This document shows positions 7,238-15,410 of a stretch of DNA of 64,000 nucleotides, piece by piece. The position numbers were made by a program, and so were the translations under genes. The notes under the pieces were generated by a model, which was given only the letters and a program-made list of their open reading frames with translations, searched no databases and was not told the origin of the DNA. Numbering within the stretch: position 1 is the first letter of the stretch; each line of letters opens with the position of its first letter. The stretch is from positions 124,001-188,000 of the forward strand of contig CANQFB010000002.1 in assembly GCA_947598205.1 (NCBI GenBank). The letters are read 5' to 3'. This stretch comes from an uncultured Clostridia bacterium (GTDB lineage Bacteria > Bacillota > Clostridia > Christensenellales > Borkfalkiaceae).

Positions 7238-7802
7238 GAAGATCGCCGTGACGGGCGGGATCGGGAGCGGCAAGACGCAGTTTTGCGCAATCGTGCGCGA
7301 TCTCGGCTACCCCGTGTTCTCATGCGATGAAATTTCCGACGAACTCTGGAAGGACGAGGGCTATCTCGCAGGACTTTCGGAACGCTTCCCCGCATGCGTG
7401 GAAGGGGGCGCTTTGAGAAAGGATCTTCTCTCGAAGCTCGTCTTTTCCGACGAGGCGGCCTTAAAAGAACTCAACGCCTATGCCCACCCGCGTATCATGG
7501 GCGCGCTCTTGGAGAGGATGGAGGCGTGCAAGATCGCCTTCGCGGAAGTTCCGCTTCTCTTCGAGGGCGGATATGAGAAGCTTTTCGACGGGGTCGTCGT
7601 CGTCACAAGGGAGGAGGATGCGCGGATGCGTGCCGTCGCCGCCCGCGACGGGCTCACGGACGGGGAGATCAGGGCGCGGATGCGCGCACAGAGGCCCTCT
7701 TCCGCCGAGGTCGGGGGGAAGTGCGTACTCGTCCGAAACGACGGTTCGCTCGGGGAATTGCGCCAAGAAACGATCGAAGCTCTCCGAAAATTAGGGATCT
7801 GA
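7224..7802 (+). CDS. coaE: Dephospho-CoA kinase
   Basis: A 192-residue enzyme for the last step of coenzyme A synthesis: ATP-dependent 3'-phosphorylation of dephospho-CoA. The Walker A motif GGIGSGKT is at 11-18, the substrate-binding aspartate region is FSCDEISDEL, then AHPRI and EVPLLFEGG, all typical of CoaE. The ATG at 7224 has GGGGAAG 7 nt upstream inside the end of polA; longer in-frame starts would only add polA antiframe sequence. It is translationally coupled to polA. No terminator is obvious before the tRNA-Trp promoter. Confidence 0.93.
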   Translation: MTQNKKIAVTGGIGSGKTQFCAIVRDLGYPVFSCDEISDELWKDEGYLAGLSERFPACVEGGALRKDLLSKLVFSDEAALKELNAYAHPRIMGALLERMEACKIAFAEVPLLFEGGYEKLFDGVVVVTREEDARMRAVAARDGLTDGEIRARMRAQRPSSAEVGGKCVLVRNDGSLGELRQETIEALRKLGI

Positions 7803-7839
7803 AACAAGAAGATATTTTCACAAATATCGCGCAAAAGTC

Positions 7840-7868
7840 TTGACGGGCGGGCGGGAATGCGCTATAAT
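7840..7868 (+). promoter_or_regulatory. Promoter of tRNA-Trp
   Basis: -35 TTGACG 7840-7845, 17-nt spacer, -10 TATAAT 7863-7868, 12 nt before the tRNA. Confidence 0.85.
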
Positions 7869-7880
7869 ATTCTCGGACAT

Positions 7881-7955
7881 AGGGGAGTAGTTCAATGGTA
7901 GAGCAACGGTCTCCAAAACCGTCTGTTGCGTGTTCGAGTCGCGTCTCCCCTGCCA
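7881..7955 (+). tRNA. tRNA-Trp (anticodon CCA)
   Basis: 75 nt with acceptor AGGGGAG (7881-7887) pairing with CTCCCCT (7945-7951), discriminator G and encoded CCA. The anticodon stem CGGT/ACCG encloses the loop CTCCAAA (anticodon CCA), and the T-loop is GTTCGAGTC. Strong promoter upstream and hairpin terminator downstream. Confidence 0.95.
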
Positions 7956-7981
7956 AAAAGACCTGCGCAAGCGGGCGCGAG

Positions 7982-8010
7982 AAAGCCGTCGCATACTTGT
8001 GACGGCTTTT
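7982..8010 (+). terminator. Terminator after tRNA-Trp
   Basis: Perfect 9-bp stem AAAGCCGTC / GACGGCTTT with a 10-nt loop, followed by TTGTG. It is probably leaky, because the next gene starts only 20 nt later and no separate promoter is evident. Confidence 0.65.
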
Positions 8011-8030
8011 GTGTAAAAGGCGAGGATAGT

Positions 8031-9125
8031 ATGGAACAAAAGGGTACGAAAAAATTGGAGACGGCGCGCCTTATCCTGCGTCCGTGGAAACAGAGCGACG
8101 CAGAAGAGGCGTTCGCAAATTGGATGAACGATCCCGAAGTCACCAAGTTTCTTACGTGGACGCCCCACGGCGATATTTCCGTCACGCGCGCCCTCCTCAA
8201 GACATGGGAGGAAGAATATTCATCTCCCGCCGTCTATCATTGGGCGATCGTCCTCAAAGAGGGCAATGTCCTCATCGGGGAGATCTGCGTCGTGCGCGCG
8301 GACGCTTACCAAGAGCGCGGCGAGCTCGGTTACTGCATGGGCAAGGCTTGGTGGGGAAAGGGCGTCATGACGGAGGCGCTCGCCGAAGTCTTGCGCTACT
8401 GCTTCGAGGAAGTGGGCTTCTACCGCATCGACGGTACGCATGCGGCGAAAAATATCGGCTCTTCCCGCGTCATGGAAAAATGCGGCCTGCAATATGAAGG
8501 GACGCGGAGAAGCTATTTCCGCCTTCTTTCCACGGGGGAACGCGTCGATATCGTTCAGCGCGGCATTCTGCGCGAGGAGTATTTCGCAAGAAAAACCGCT
8601 TCCAAAGGACAGAAACCTGCGGAGGGGAAGGGCGGCGTCGTGCTCTATACCGACGGCGCATGTTCGGGCAACCCGGGTGCAGGCGGATGGGGGTGCGTCC
8701 TCCTCTACGGCGAACATAGGCTCGAGCTCTCGGGCGGCGAGGAGGTTACGACCAATAACCGCATGGAACTTATGGCCGTCATTGCGGGGCTCGAACGCCT
8801 CAAATTTCCCTGCGAAGTGACCGTATATAGCGATTCCGCCTATACGGTAAATGCCTTTAACGAGGGCTGGGTGTATGGATGGGAGAAATCGGGCTGGAAG
8901 AAGGCCGACAATAAACCCGTTCAAAACGAAGATCTCTGGAAGAGGCTTCTCTCCCTCACGCGCGTGCATAAAGTTTCCTTTTGCAAGGTAAAAGGACATG
9001 CGGACGACGAGCTCAACAACCTTTGCGATTCTCTCGCCCGCGCCGCCATTCCCAAGACTGCCGAAGAGCCGCAGGGGGAGAAAGAGAGCTCTTCCGCAAA
9101 TAAAAATACCGAAGATGATGTATAA
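8031..9125 (+). CDS. GNAT acetyltransferase-RNase HI fusion
   Basis: A 364-residue two-domain protein. Residues ~8-185 are a RimJ/RimL-type acetyltransferase (LILRPWKQSDAEEAF; acetyl-CoA loop GKAWWGKGVMTEAL; HAAKNIGSSRVMEKCG). A short linker leads to a complete RNase HI domain at ~202-342 with all catalytic residues: D208 in YTDGACSGNPG, E246 in NRMEL, D268 in SDSAY, H323 in KGH and D333 in NLCDS. One unbroken frame covers both, so this is not two genes joined by error unless there is an assembly fault. The RNase H part would cut RNA in RNA-DNA hybrids; the acetyltransferase target is unknown. The start at 8031 follows a GAGGAT site. The C-terminal tail is acidic and low complexity. Confidence 0.9.
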   Translation: MEQKGTKKLETARLILRPWKQSDAEEAFANWMNDPEVTKFLTWTPHGDISVTRALLKTWEEEYSSPAVYHWAIVLKEGNVLIGEICVVRADAYQERGELGYCMGKAWWGKGVMTEALAEVLRYCFEEVGFYRIDGTHAAKNIGSSRVMEKCGLQYEGTRRSYFRLLSTGERVDIVQRGILREEYFARKTASKGQKPAEGKGGVVLYTDGACSGNPGAGGWGCVLLYGEHRLELSGGEEVTTNNRMELMAVIAGLERLKFPCEVTVYSDSAYTVNAFNEGWVYGWEKSGWKKADNKPVQNEDLWKRLLSLTRVHKVSFCKVKGHADDELNNLCDSLARAAIPKTAEEPQGEKESSSANKNTEDDV

Positions 9126-9140
9126 TAGAGAATAAGACAC

Positions 9141-10184
9141 ATGGAGAGGGACGAAAAGGACAACCGCGTCGCCCTGTGGCGCGCATTGCATTGCGTCGTG
9201 ATCGCCTTGGCCGCCGCCGTAACGGAGGTCTTTTTGCTCCTTTGCTTCAATTTCTATCACGGAAGCTGGAAGGAGGTCTATTACCTTCTCGCCGTCATCG
9301 GCGGGACTGTATTGAACGCGGCCGTTCTCATCACCGATTATATCTGTTACTTTCTCAAAAAACAGGTCGTCTATAAATTCTGCATCACGCTCTATGTGAT
9401 GGCCGTCTTCTTTGCCGTATCCATCTATGCGCTCATCCGCACGGGATTTTTCGACATCATGCGCGACGAGGAAAAGCTCGAAAACTTCCTTCGGAAGTCG
9501 GGCTGGTGGATGTATATCATCTTCGTCCTCCTTCAATTTCTGCAGGTCGTCCTCCTACCCATTCCGAGCACGGTGACAGTCGTTGCGGGGGCGGCGCTCT
9601 TCGGCCCGCTCATCGGAAGCCTTTTGAGCCTTCTCGGCATCGTGATCGGCTCGCTCGTCGCCTTTCTCATCGGAAGGTATGCGGGCATCCGCGTCGTCTC
9701 ATGGCTCATCGGCAAGGAGACTTTGGAGAAGTGGCTGAAAAAAATCAAGGGGAAGGATAAATTGCTCCTTTCGGCCATGTTCCTTCTGCCCGTCTTTCCC
9801 GACGACGTCTTGTGCTTTGTCGCGGGGATGTCGTCGATGTCCCTTCCGTTCTTCCTCGCCGTCATCGTCATATCCCGCGTGCTCGCCATCTTTACAACCA
9901 GCTACTCCATAACGCTTATTCCCTTTAATACATGGTGGGGGATCATGATCTGGGCCATCCTCTTCGTGCTCGTCGTCATCCTCTTCGTCTTCCTCTATAA
10001 GAAGTCCGATGCCATCCTCGGCTGGTTTGAAAAGAAGTTTCACCGCGAGACGCGCGTCAGGGAGAAGACGGAAAAGGACGAGTTCACGATGGAAGTCGTC
10101 GATCCGAACGGGGCCATCGTCTCAAAGGGCGTCAAACGGAAGGGAGAAGGGGAGCCGCCTTCAGGCGAAGAGAAAAGCAAATAA
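9141..10184 (+). CDS. VTT-domain (TVP38/TMEM64/DedA-like) membrane protein
   Basis: A 347-residue polytopic membrane protein. Three N-terminal membrane helices precede a VTT core at ~125-260 containing LLPIPSTVTVVAGAALFGPLIGSL (glycine-rich re-entrant segment), the GRYAG motif and LFLLPVFPDDVLCFVAG, all typical of SNARE-associated/DedA-type proteins, followed by a final helix and a charged cytosolic tail of ~50 residues. Family knowledge links such proteins to lipid scrambling or transport of polyprenyl phosphates and lipids; the substrate here is unknown. No good Shine-Dalgarno is visible; it lies 15 nt after the fusion gene and is probably co-transcribed. Strong terminator after it. Confidence 0.85.
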   Translation: MERDEKDNRVALWRALHCVVIALAAAVTEVFLLLCFNFYHGSWKEVYYLLAVIGGTVLNAAVLITDYICYFLKKQVVYKFCITLYVMAVFFAVSIYALIRTGFFDIMRDEEKLENFLRKSGWWMYIIFVLLQFLQVVLLPIPSTVTVVAGAALFGPLIGSLLSLLGIVIGSLVAFLIGRYAGIRVVSWLIGKETLEKWLKKIKGKDKLLLSAMFLLPVFPDDVLCFVAGMSSMSLPFFLAVIVISRVLAIFTTSYSITLIPFNTWWGIMIWAILFVLVVILFVFLYKKSDAILGWFEKKFHRETRVREKTEKDEFTMEVVDPNGAIVSKGVKRKGEGEPPSGEEKSK

Positions 10185-10185
10185 C

Positions 10186-10221
10186 GCCGCATGCCTAATA
10201 CGGGTAGCGGCATTTTTTTTT
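10186..10221 (+). terminator. Intrinsic terminator after the VTT gene
   Basis: Stem GCCGC (10186-10190) / GCGGC (10207-10211) with an internal loop and a run of nine T (10213-10221). Confidence 0.8.
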
Positions 10222-10283
10222 GAGAAATGAGGGGCGCAAATGCGCCCCGTTAAAATATTTTCAAAGAAAATATTGGAATGGCC

Positions 10284-10311
10284 TTGCTTTTCATGGAAAT
10301 TTGTGTATAAT
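10284..10311 (+). promoter_or_regulatory. Promoter of the decarboxylase operon
   Basis: -35 TTGCTT 10284-10289, 16-nt spacer, -10 TATAAT 10306-10311, about 47 nt before the first ATG. Confidence 0.6.
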
Positions 10312-10357
10312 GATATGCGGTAGAAATTGGAATTTTTTCGGTTTCAGTGAGGTAACT

Positions 10358-11701
10358 ATGGATCGGATCACATTGCTCCGTGAGAGGAAAAAAACGCTGA
10401 AAGACGCGGGGAAGGACGTGCGGGAGGAGATCGCTTCCCTCGCCGACGAAGGCAGTTTCGTCGAACTTTCCGCCTTCAGCTATTCTAAAGATGAACTCTT
10501 CGGAGAGGAAGCGCCGGGCGAGGGCGTCATAACAGGTCATTGCACCATCGACCTCTATGCCTATTATCTCGTCGCGCAGAATTTTGAAGTCTCTTTCGGC
10601 GGGCTCTCCAAGGCGAACTGCGATAAGATCGTGAAGACGCTCTCTGCCGCAGAGAAGAGCAACACGCCCGTGATTTATCTTCTTCATTCCCATGGCGTGC
10701 GCGTGGGCGAGGGCGTGAATGTGCTTGAAGGCATCGGGGAACTTCTCATGAAGGCGAGCCGCCTTAAAGGCAACGTATTGCAATTTGCCATCATCGATGG
10801 CGAAGTGTACGGCTCCACCGCCGCGCTCGCCTCGCTTTGCGACGTCGTTCTCTTCAAGGGGGATGCGTCGCTCTGCCTCAATTCGCCCTTTGTGCTCTCC
10901 GCCAAAGAGGGCAAAAATCTGAAAGCGGCAGAAGTGGGGGGATACGGCGCACTCGACAAGAGCCTTCTTTCCGCCCTTCGGGTACGCGATATGCGCGAAG
11001 CCGCTTCCTATATCCGCAAGATCTGTGATCTCGTCGGGCTTACGACCGTCAATGCAGAACTCAACGAGCCCGCTCCCGCGCTCAACCAAAGCGTCACGGC
11101 GGAAAATATCGCGGCGCTCCTCGAAGGGGGCGTGGAACTCGGCGCAAATTCCTATCCCGAGGTCAAAACGGTCCTCGGAAGATTGGGCGGGATCGCAGTT
11201 GCCGCCGTCATTTTGGACGGCGTAGCTCTCAATGCGGGGAACATGGCCAAGATCGTGCGTTTCGCCCATTTTGCCTCCAAGCAGGAACTTCCCTTCGTGA
11301 TCTTTACAGACTGTTTGGGCGCGGAGATGACAATGTCTGCCTCCAACAGCACGCTTACTTCGGAGATCGGGGAATATCTTACCGTTCTCGATACCATCGA
11401 CAGCAAGATTGCTGTCGTCACGGGAAGAGCGATCGGGCTCGGCTATAGCCTCTTCGCGGCGAAGAGCGCGGGCTTCGATTATACCTTCTCCCTTGCGGCG
11501 GCGCAGATCTCCCTCTTTGAAGCCCAAGCGGGCGCGGAGATCGAATTCGGCGGTGCGGATGTTGAAAAGCTCCAAAGGGTTTATGCCGAAGAGAACGCCG
11601 ATCCCTTCCATGCCGCGAAGGGCGGGTATCTCGACGACATCGTAGAACCGCAATTTTTGAAACAATATCTCATTGCGTCGTTACAGACGCTCATAGGGTG
11701 A
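10358..11701 (+). CDS. Divergent acyl-CoA carboxyltransferase (MmdA/AccD-like) subunit
   Basis: A 447-residue crotonase-fold carboxyltransferase homologue. It keeps the family marks DEGSFVEL, GVITGHCTID, VAQNFEVSFGG and a second half with GGIAVAAVILDG and ADPFHAAKGGYLDDIVEP. It is shorter than methylmalonyl-CoA decarboxylase alpha (about 510) and the first oxyanion loop, usually GGARIQEG, reads SHGVRVGEG, so its activity may differ or be lost. It opens an operon with gamma, biotin carrier, beta and an OadA-type subunit. Likely role (inference): transfer of a carboxyl group from an acyl-CoA to the shared biotin. The ATG at 10358 has GTGAGG just upstream; in-frame extension to 10220 crosses the promoter. 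Confidence 0.82.
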   Translation: MDRITLLRERKKTLKDAGKDVREEIASLADEGSFVELSAFSYSKDELFGEEAPGEGVITGHCTIDLYAYYLVAQNFEVSFGGLSKANCDKIVKTLSAAEKSNTPVIYLLHSHGVRVGEGVNVLEGIGELLMKASRLKGNVLQFAIIDGEVYGSTAALASLCDVVLFKGDASLCLNSPFVLSAKEGKNLKAAEVGGYGALDKSLLSALRVRDMREAASYIRKICDLVGLTTVNAELNEPAPALNQSVTAENIAALLEGGVELGANSYPEVKTVLGRLGGIAVAAVILDGVALNAGNMAKIVRFAHFASKQELPFVIFTDCLGAEMTMSASNSTLTSEIGEYLTVLDTIDSKIAVVTGRAIGLGYSLFAAKSAGFDYTFSLAAAQISLFEAQAGAEIEFGGADVEKLQRVYAEENADPFHAAKGGYLDDIVEPQFLKQYLIASLQTLIG

Positions 11702-11705
11702 GGAT

Positions 11706-12038
11706 ATGAGAGACCTCTTACTGCTTTTTGACGGGTTTCATATCGAGGGCGGCCTCGGCTCGGCGGCATTCTATGCGGCTTTCGGACTGCTCTTCGTCTT
11801 CGTCGGGATCGTGCTCCTCGTCGCCATCTTCACGCTCATCGGCCTTATCATGAAAAAGACGAACGCGAGAAAGAAGGCGGGCGCGGAGAAGGACGTCCCC
11901 AAAGCGGCGGAAGTCCCTTCTGCCGAAAAGGGCATTCCGCCCGAAGTCATCGCGGCCATCACGGCGGCCGTGGCGGCCTATACCGCAGGCGAAAAAGCGC
12001 AGTGCGACTTTGTCGTGCGGCGCATCAAGAGATTGTAA
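11706..12038 (+). CDS. OadG-like gamma subunit of sodium-pump decarboxylase
   Basis: A 110-residue small membrane protein with one membrane helix at about residues 21-49 (AAFYAAFGLLFVFVGIVLLVAIFTLIGLIM), a charged segment, a Pro/Ala/Glu-rich linker and a C-terminal amphipathic end (EVIAAITAAVAAYTA). This is the OadG/MmdD layout: anchor for the soluble carboxyltransferase onto the beta subunit. It lies 4 nt after the preceding gene, with an overlapping GTGAGG Shine-Dalgarno. Confidence 0.85.
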   Translation: MRDLLLLFDGFHIEGGLGSAAFYAAFGLLFVFVGIVLLVAIFTLIGLIMKKTNARKKAGAEKDVPKAAEVPSAEKGIPPEVIAAITAAVAAYTAGEKAQCDFVVRRIKRL

Positions 12039-12059
12039 AAGGCTCAAGGAGAGAAAGAT

Positions 12060-12407
12060 ATGCGTAATTTTATCATCACGGTAGACGGAAAACAGTATGA
12101 AGTCGGCGTCGAAGAGGTAGGGGAGACGGCTTCCCCCGTCATCGCCGAAGCGCCCGCGGCAGTATCGCCCGCCGCAAAGCCCGCTCCCGCCGGCAAGGGG
12201 ACCAAGGTCCTCTCGCCCTTCCCGGGGCTCATCAAGAATTTGCTCGTCGCAAACGGCGCATCCGTCAAGAAGGATCAGCCCATCCTCGTGCTTGAGGCAA
12301 TGAAGATGGACAATGATATTACCGCCCCCTGCGACGGGACGGTCACTTTCAACGTCGCAAAGGGCGCAAACGTCGAATCCGACGCCATCCTTGCGATCAT
12401 CGGATGA
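12060..12407 (+). CDS. Biotin carboxyl carrier protein of the decarboxylase
   Basis: A 115-residue carrier. A short N-terminal strand domain, an Ala/Pro linker (AAVSPAAKPAPAGKG) and a C-terminal biotinyl domain with the attachment motif EAMKM, biotin on K82. It moves the carboxyl group between the carboxyltransferase subunit(s) and the membrane decarboxylase. Shine-Dalgarno AAGGAGAG upstream. It sits between the gamma and beta genes, as in malonate, glutaconyl-CoA and methylmalonyl-CoA decarboxylase operons. Confidence 0.93.
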   Translation: MRNFIITVDGKQYEVGVEEVGETASPVIAEAPAAVSPAAKPAPAGKGTKVLSPFPGLIKNLLVANGASVKKDQPILVLEAMKMDNDITAPCDGTVTFNVAKGANVESDAILAIIG

Positions 12408-12419
12408 TTGGAGATCGGT

Positions 12420-13874
12420 ATGCAGAGCAGTTTGATCGCACTCAACGTCGGGAAGATCTTTTCCAACCTGTGGGGGTCGATGGGGCTCTCGCAGGGCGGC
12501 TGGCAGAACTATGTGATGCTGGCGATCTCCCTCGTGCTCTTTTTCCTCGCGATCGTGAAAAAGTATGAGCCCATGCTCCTTCTTCCCATCGCGTTCGGAA
12601 TGTTCCTCATCAATCTTCCCGGGGCGGAATCCATCCTCTGGGGAACGCATACGCCCGACCTCGGCTATTCGATCGGGGTCACTTCGGACGGTGCGAAGGA
12701 ATTTGTGGGCGTCTATCAGAACGCCGCGGGAGAGTTTATCTACCTCCGTGAAGGATTTTTGAACAGCGAGGGGATCGTAAACTATTTCGCGAGCTTTCAG
12801 AATCTCCAAGAGGGCATCCTATCGCAGATGCCGTATGCCAACTTCGATTCCTTCTATTCGCTCTACGGCTACATTCAGGGAACGATCGCGGAGGGCGTAA
12901 CGACTTTTACGAGCAGTTCGGTCATCATGAGCGAAGCCTACGAGGCGGTGGCAAACCGCGGGCTTTTGTGGTATCTCTACTACGGCGTGGATAAAGTCAT
13001 CTACCCGCCGCTCATCTTCCTCGGCATCGGCGCCATGACGGATTTCGGTCCGCTCATCGCAAATCCGAAGAGCATGCTCATCGGCGCGGGCGCACAGCTC
13101 GGCATCTTCGTCGCGCTCTTCGGCGGCTTCCTTCTCTTCGGAGACGGCGCGACAGCGGCGGCCATCGCCATTATCGGCGGGGCAGACGGGCCTACCGCCA
13201 TCTATGTCTCCAAGATGCTCGCCGAAAATCTCGTCCCGACCATCGCCATCGCGGCTTATTCCTATATGGCGCTCATTCCCGCCATACAAAAACCCATCAT
13301 GCGGCTTCTTACGACCAAGAAGGAACGCATGATCCGCATGAAGCCCCTGCGTCAGGTCTCAAAGGTGGAGAAGATCATCTTCCCGATCGTCGTGACGCTC
13401 GTCGTCGGGCTTCTGCTGCCCGATGCGATCCCGCTCCTCGGCATGCTCATGCTCGGAAATCTCTTCCGCGAATCGGGCGTCGTCGAGCGGCTCTCTTCAC
13501 AGGCGCAGAACGGGCTCATCAACACCATCACCATCTTTCTCGGCATTGCCGTCGGATGCAAGGCGAAGGGGAATATCTTCCTCACGCCAACGACGCTCGG
13601 CATTCTCGCGATCGGGATCTTTGCCTTCTACTGCGGGACGATCGGCGGCCTTCTCACCGCAAAGATCATGTGCAAGGTGACGAAGGGGAAGATCAATCCG
13701 CTCATCGGCTCTGCGGGCGTCTCGGCCGTGCCCATGGCGGCACGGATCTCGGAGGACGTCGGGAGGGAGACCGATCCCTCGAACCACCTTCTGATGCACG
13801 CGATGGGGCCCAATGTGGCGGGCGTCATCGGTTCGGCGCTCGCCGCCGGTATGCTTCTCGCATGCTTCGGATAA
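12420..13874 (+). CDS. Sodium-translocating decarboxylase beta subunit
   Basis: A 484-residue integral membrane protein that decarboxylates carboxybiotin and pumps Na+ outward. It shows the conserved MTDFGPLIANP region, the re-entrant GGADGPTAI with D256 (the Na+/H+ site in OadB), ESGVVERL and the C-terminal SAVPMAARISEDVGRETDPSNHLLMHAMGPNVAG block (motif spans 13720-13830). It is 50-100 residues longer than classic OadB/MmdB because of a hydrophilic insertion at about residues 70-180. The ATG at 12420 is chosen because TTGGAG 6 nt upstream is the Shine-Dalgarno site; the in-frame TTG at 12408 lies inside it. Confidence 0.92.
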   Translation: MQSSLIALNVGKIFSNLWGSMGLSQGGWQNYVMLAISLVLFFLAIVKKYEPMLLLPIAFGMFLINLPGAESILWGTHTPDLGYSIGVTSDGAKEFVGVYQNAAGEFIYLREGFLNSEGIVNYFASFQNLQEGILSQMPYANFDSFYSLYGYIQGTIAEGVTTFTSSSVIMSEAYEAVANRGLLWYLYYGVDKVIYPPLIFLGIGAMTDFGPLIANPKSMLIGAGAQLGIFVALFGGFLLFGDGATAAAIAIIGGADGPTAIYVSKMLAENLVPTIAIAAYSYMALIPAIQKPIMRLLTTKKERMIRMKPLRQVSKVEKIIFPIVVTLVVGLLLPDAIPLLGMLMLGNLFRESGVVERLSSQAQNGLINTITIFLGIAVGCKAKGNIFLTPTTLGILAIGIFAFYCGTIGGLLTAKIMCKVTKGKINPLIGSAGVSAVPMAARISEDVGRETDPSNHLLMHAMGPNVAGVIGSALAAGMLLACFG

Positions 13875-13937
13875 CATTTCATAAAATGCGCCGTGCGCGC
13901 CTTCGGGCGGCAGGGCGGAACTTTGTAAGGTAGAAAT

Positions 13938-15356
13938 ATGGCAAAAAAAGTAATGATCATGGATACCATTCTGCGCGATGCACATCAGTCGCAGGCGGCG
14001 ACGCGCATGCGCACCGAGCAGATGATCCCCGTTCTTCCTCAACTTGACGAAGTCGGATACTATTCCCTCGAGGGATGGGGCGGCGCAACATTCGATACCT
14101 GCATGCGCTTTCTCAACGAAGATCCGTGGGAACGCCTCCGCACCCTCAAAAAATATCTCAAGAAGACACCCATCCAGATGCTCCTTCGCGGGCAGAACCT
14201 CCTCGGATACCGAAACTATGCAGACGATCTTGTGGATAAACTCGTCGAAAAGTGCTTCGAGAACGGCATCGGCGTTATAAGGGTCTTCGACGCGCTCAAC
14301 GATCCCCGCAACATCGAGGCCTCGATGAAGGCCATTAAAAAGTATGCCGCTCCCGTCGGCGGCGTGTGCGAAGCGGCCATCTCCTATACGACGGGCCCCG
14401 CCTACAATCTCGATTACTTTGTAAACCTCGCCAAGACCTATGAGGGCATGGGCGCGGACAACATCTGCATCAAAGATATGGCCAACCTCCTGCTTCCCTT
14501 CGATGCGTTCGAGCTTGTTACGGCGCTCAAGAAGGCGCTACGCCCCGAGACGAAACTGCATCTTCACACCCACAACACGACGGGCACGGGCGATATGGTC
14601 AATTTAATGGCCATACAGGCGGGGGTGGACATCGTGGATACGGCTCTCTCGCCGCTCGCCAACGGGACGTCCCAGCCCGCGACGGAATCGCTTGTCGCGA
14701 CGCTCAAGGGGACGCCTTACGATACAGGGATCGACCTCGAAAAACTCATTCCCATTGCCGCCCACTTCAAAAAGGTCGCGGCCGAGCTCGAAAAGGAGGG
14801 CTCTTTGAACCCGAAGGTAAGGCAGGTGGACGTGAACACGCTCATCTATCAAGTCCCCGGCGGCATGCTCTCCAACCTCATGAACCAACTCAAAAAGGCG
14901 GGCAAAGAGGATAAACTTCCCGAAGTGCTCGCAGAAGTACCCAATGTGAGGAGGGATTGCGGTTATCCGCCCCTCGTCACGCCCTCCTCGCAGATCGTCG
15001 GCACACAGGCCGTGATGAACGTCGTCATGGGCGAACGCTATAAGATGGTCACGAAGGAGACACGCGATCTCTTTGCGGGCAAATACGGCCGCGTCCCCAT
15101 GCCCGTCAATGAGGAGGTCGCCGAGAAAGTCTTAAAGGGCGAAAAGCGCATCACCTACCGCCCTGCAGACGATCTCGAGCCCGAATACGAAAAACTCAAA
15201 CAAGAGGTCATGGAGAAGGGGTTCTATACGCAGGAAGAGGACGTTTTGTCCTATGCTTCCTTCCCCGAGGTGGCCGAAAACTTCTTCAAATGGAGAAAGG
15301 CAAGGCGCGAGGGCGTCGATCACGACCTCGCAAAGTCGGGCGTCTATCCCGTATAA
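13938..15356 (+). CDS. Oxaloacetate decarboxylase alpha-type carboxyltransferase
   Basis: A 472-residue TIM-barrel carboxyltransferase (pyruvate carboxylase B / OadA / transcarboxylase 5S family). The N-terminal MDTILRDAHQSQAATRMR motif, GGATFDTC, the carboxyl-acceptor lysine in ICIKDMANLL, the metal-binding LHLHTHNTTG and the conserved VPGGMLSNL are all present. Unlike full OadA it has no biotinyl domain; that is supplied by the separate carrier gene. It would transfer carboxyl from oxaloacetate to biotin. It is last in the operon, 63 nt after the beta gene with AAGGTAG as ribosome-binding site. Confidence 0.93.
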   Translation: MAKKVMIMDTILRDAHQSQAATRMRTEQMIPVLPQLDEVGYYSLEGWGGATFDTCMRFLNEDPWERLRTLKKYLKKTPIQMLLRGQNLLGYRNYADDLVDKLVEKCFENGIGVIRVFDALNDPRNIEASMKAIKKYAAPVGGVCEAAISYTTGPAYNLDYFVNLAKTYEGMGADNICIKDMANLLLPFDAFELVTALKKALRPETKLHLHTHNTTGTGDMVNLMAIQAGVDIVDTALSPLANGTSQPATESLVATLKGTPYDTGIDLEKLIPIAAHFKKVAAELEKEGSLNPKVRQVDVNTLIYQVPGGMLSNLMNQLKKAGKEDKLPEVLAEVPNVRRDCGYPPLVTPSSQIVGTQAVMNVVMGERYKMVTKETRDLFAGKYGRVPMPVNEEVAEKVLKGEKRITYRPADDLEPEYEKLKQEVMEKGFYTQEEDVLSYASFPEVAENFFKWRKARREGVDHDLAKSGVYPV

Positions 15357-15369
15357 ACGAACATATGAA

Positions 15370-15392
15370 GGCGAGGGCAATGCACCCTCGCC
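15370..15392 (+). terminator. Hairpin between decarboxylase operon and flavoprotein gene
   Basis: Perfect 8-bp stem GGCGAGGG / CCCTCGCC with a 7-nt loop. The following sequence (TCCTTCTAAAGG) is only moderately T-rich, so termination may be partial. Confidence 0.45.
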
Positions 15393-15410
15393 TCCTTCTA
15401 AAGGAAAGTT

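Noticed and set aside
8031..9125. Two genes (acetyltransferase, rnhA) joined by frameshift
   Set aside because: The frame is continuous with a plausible linker and no internal stop, SD or overlap signal at the junction.
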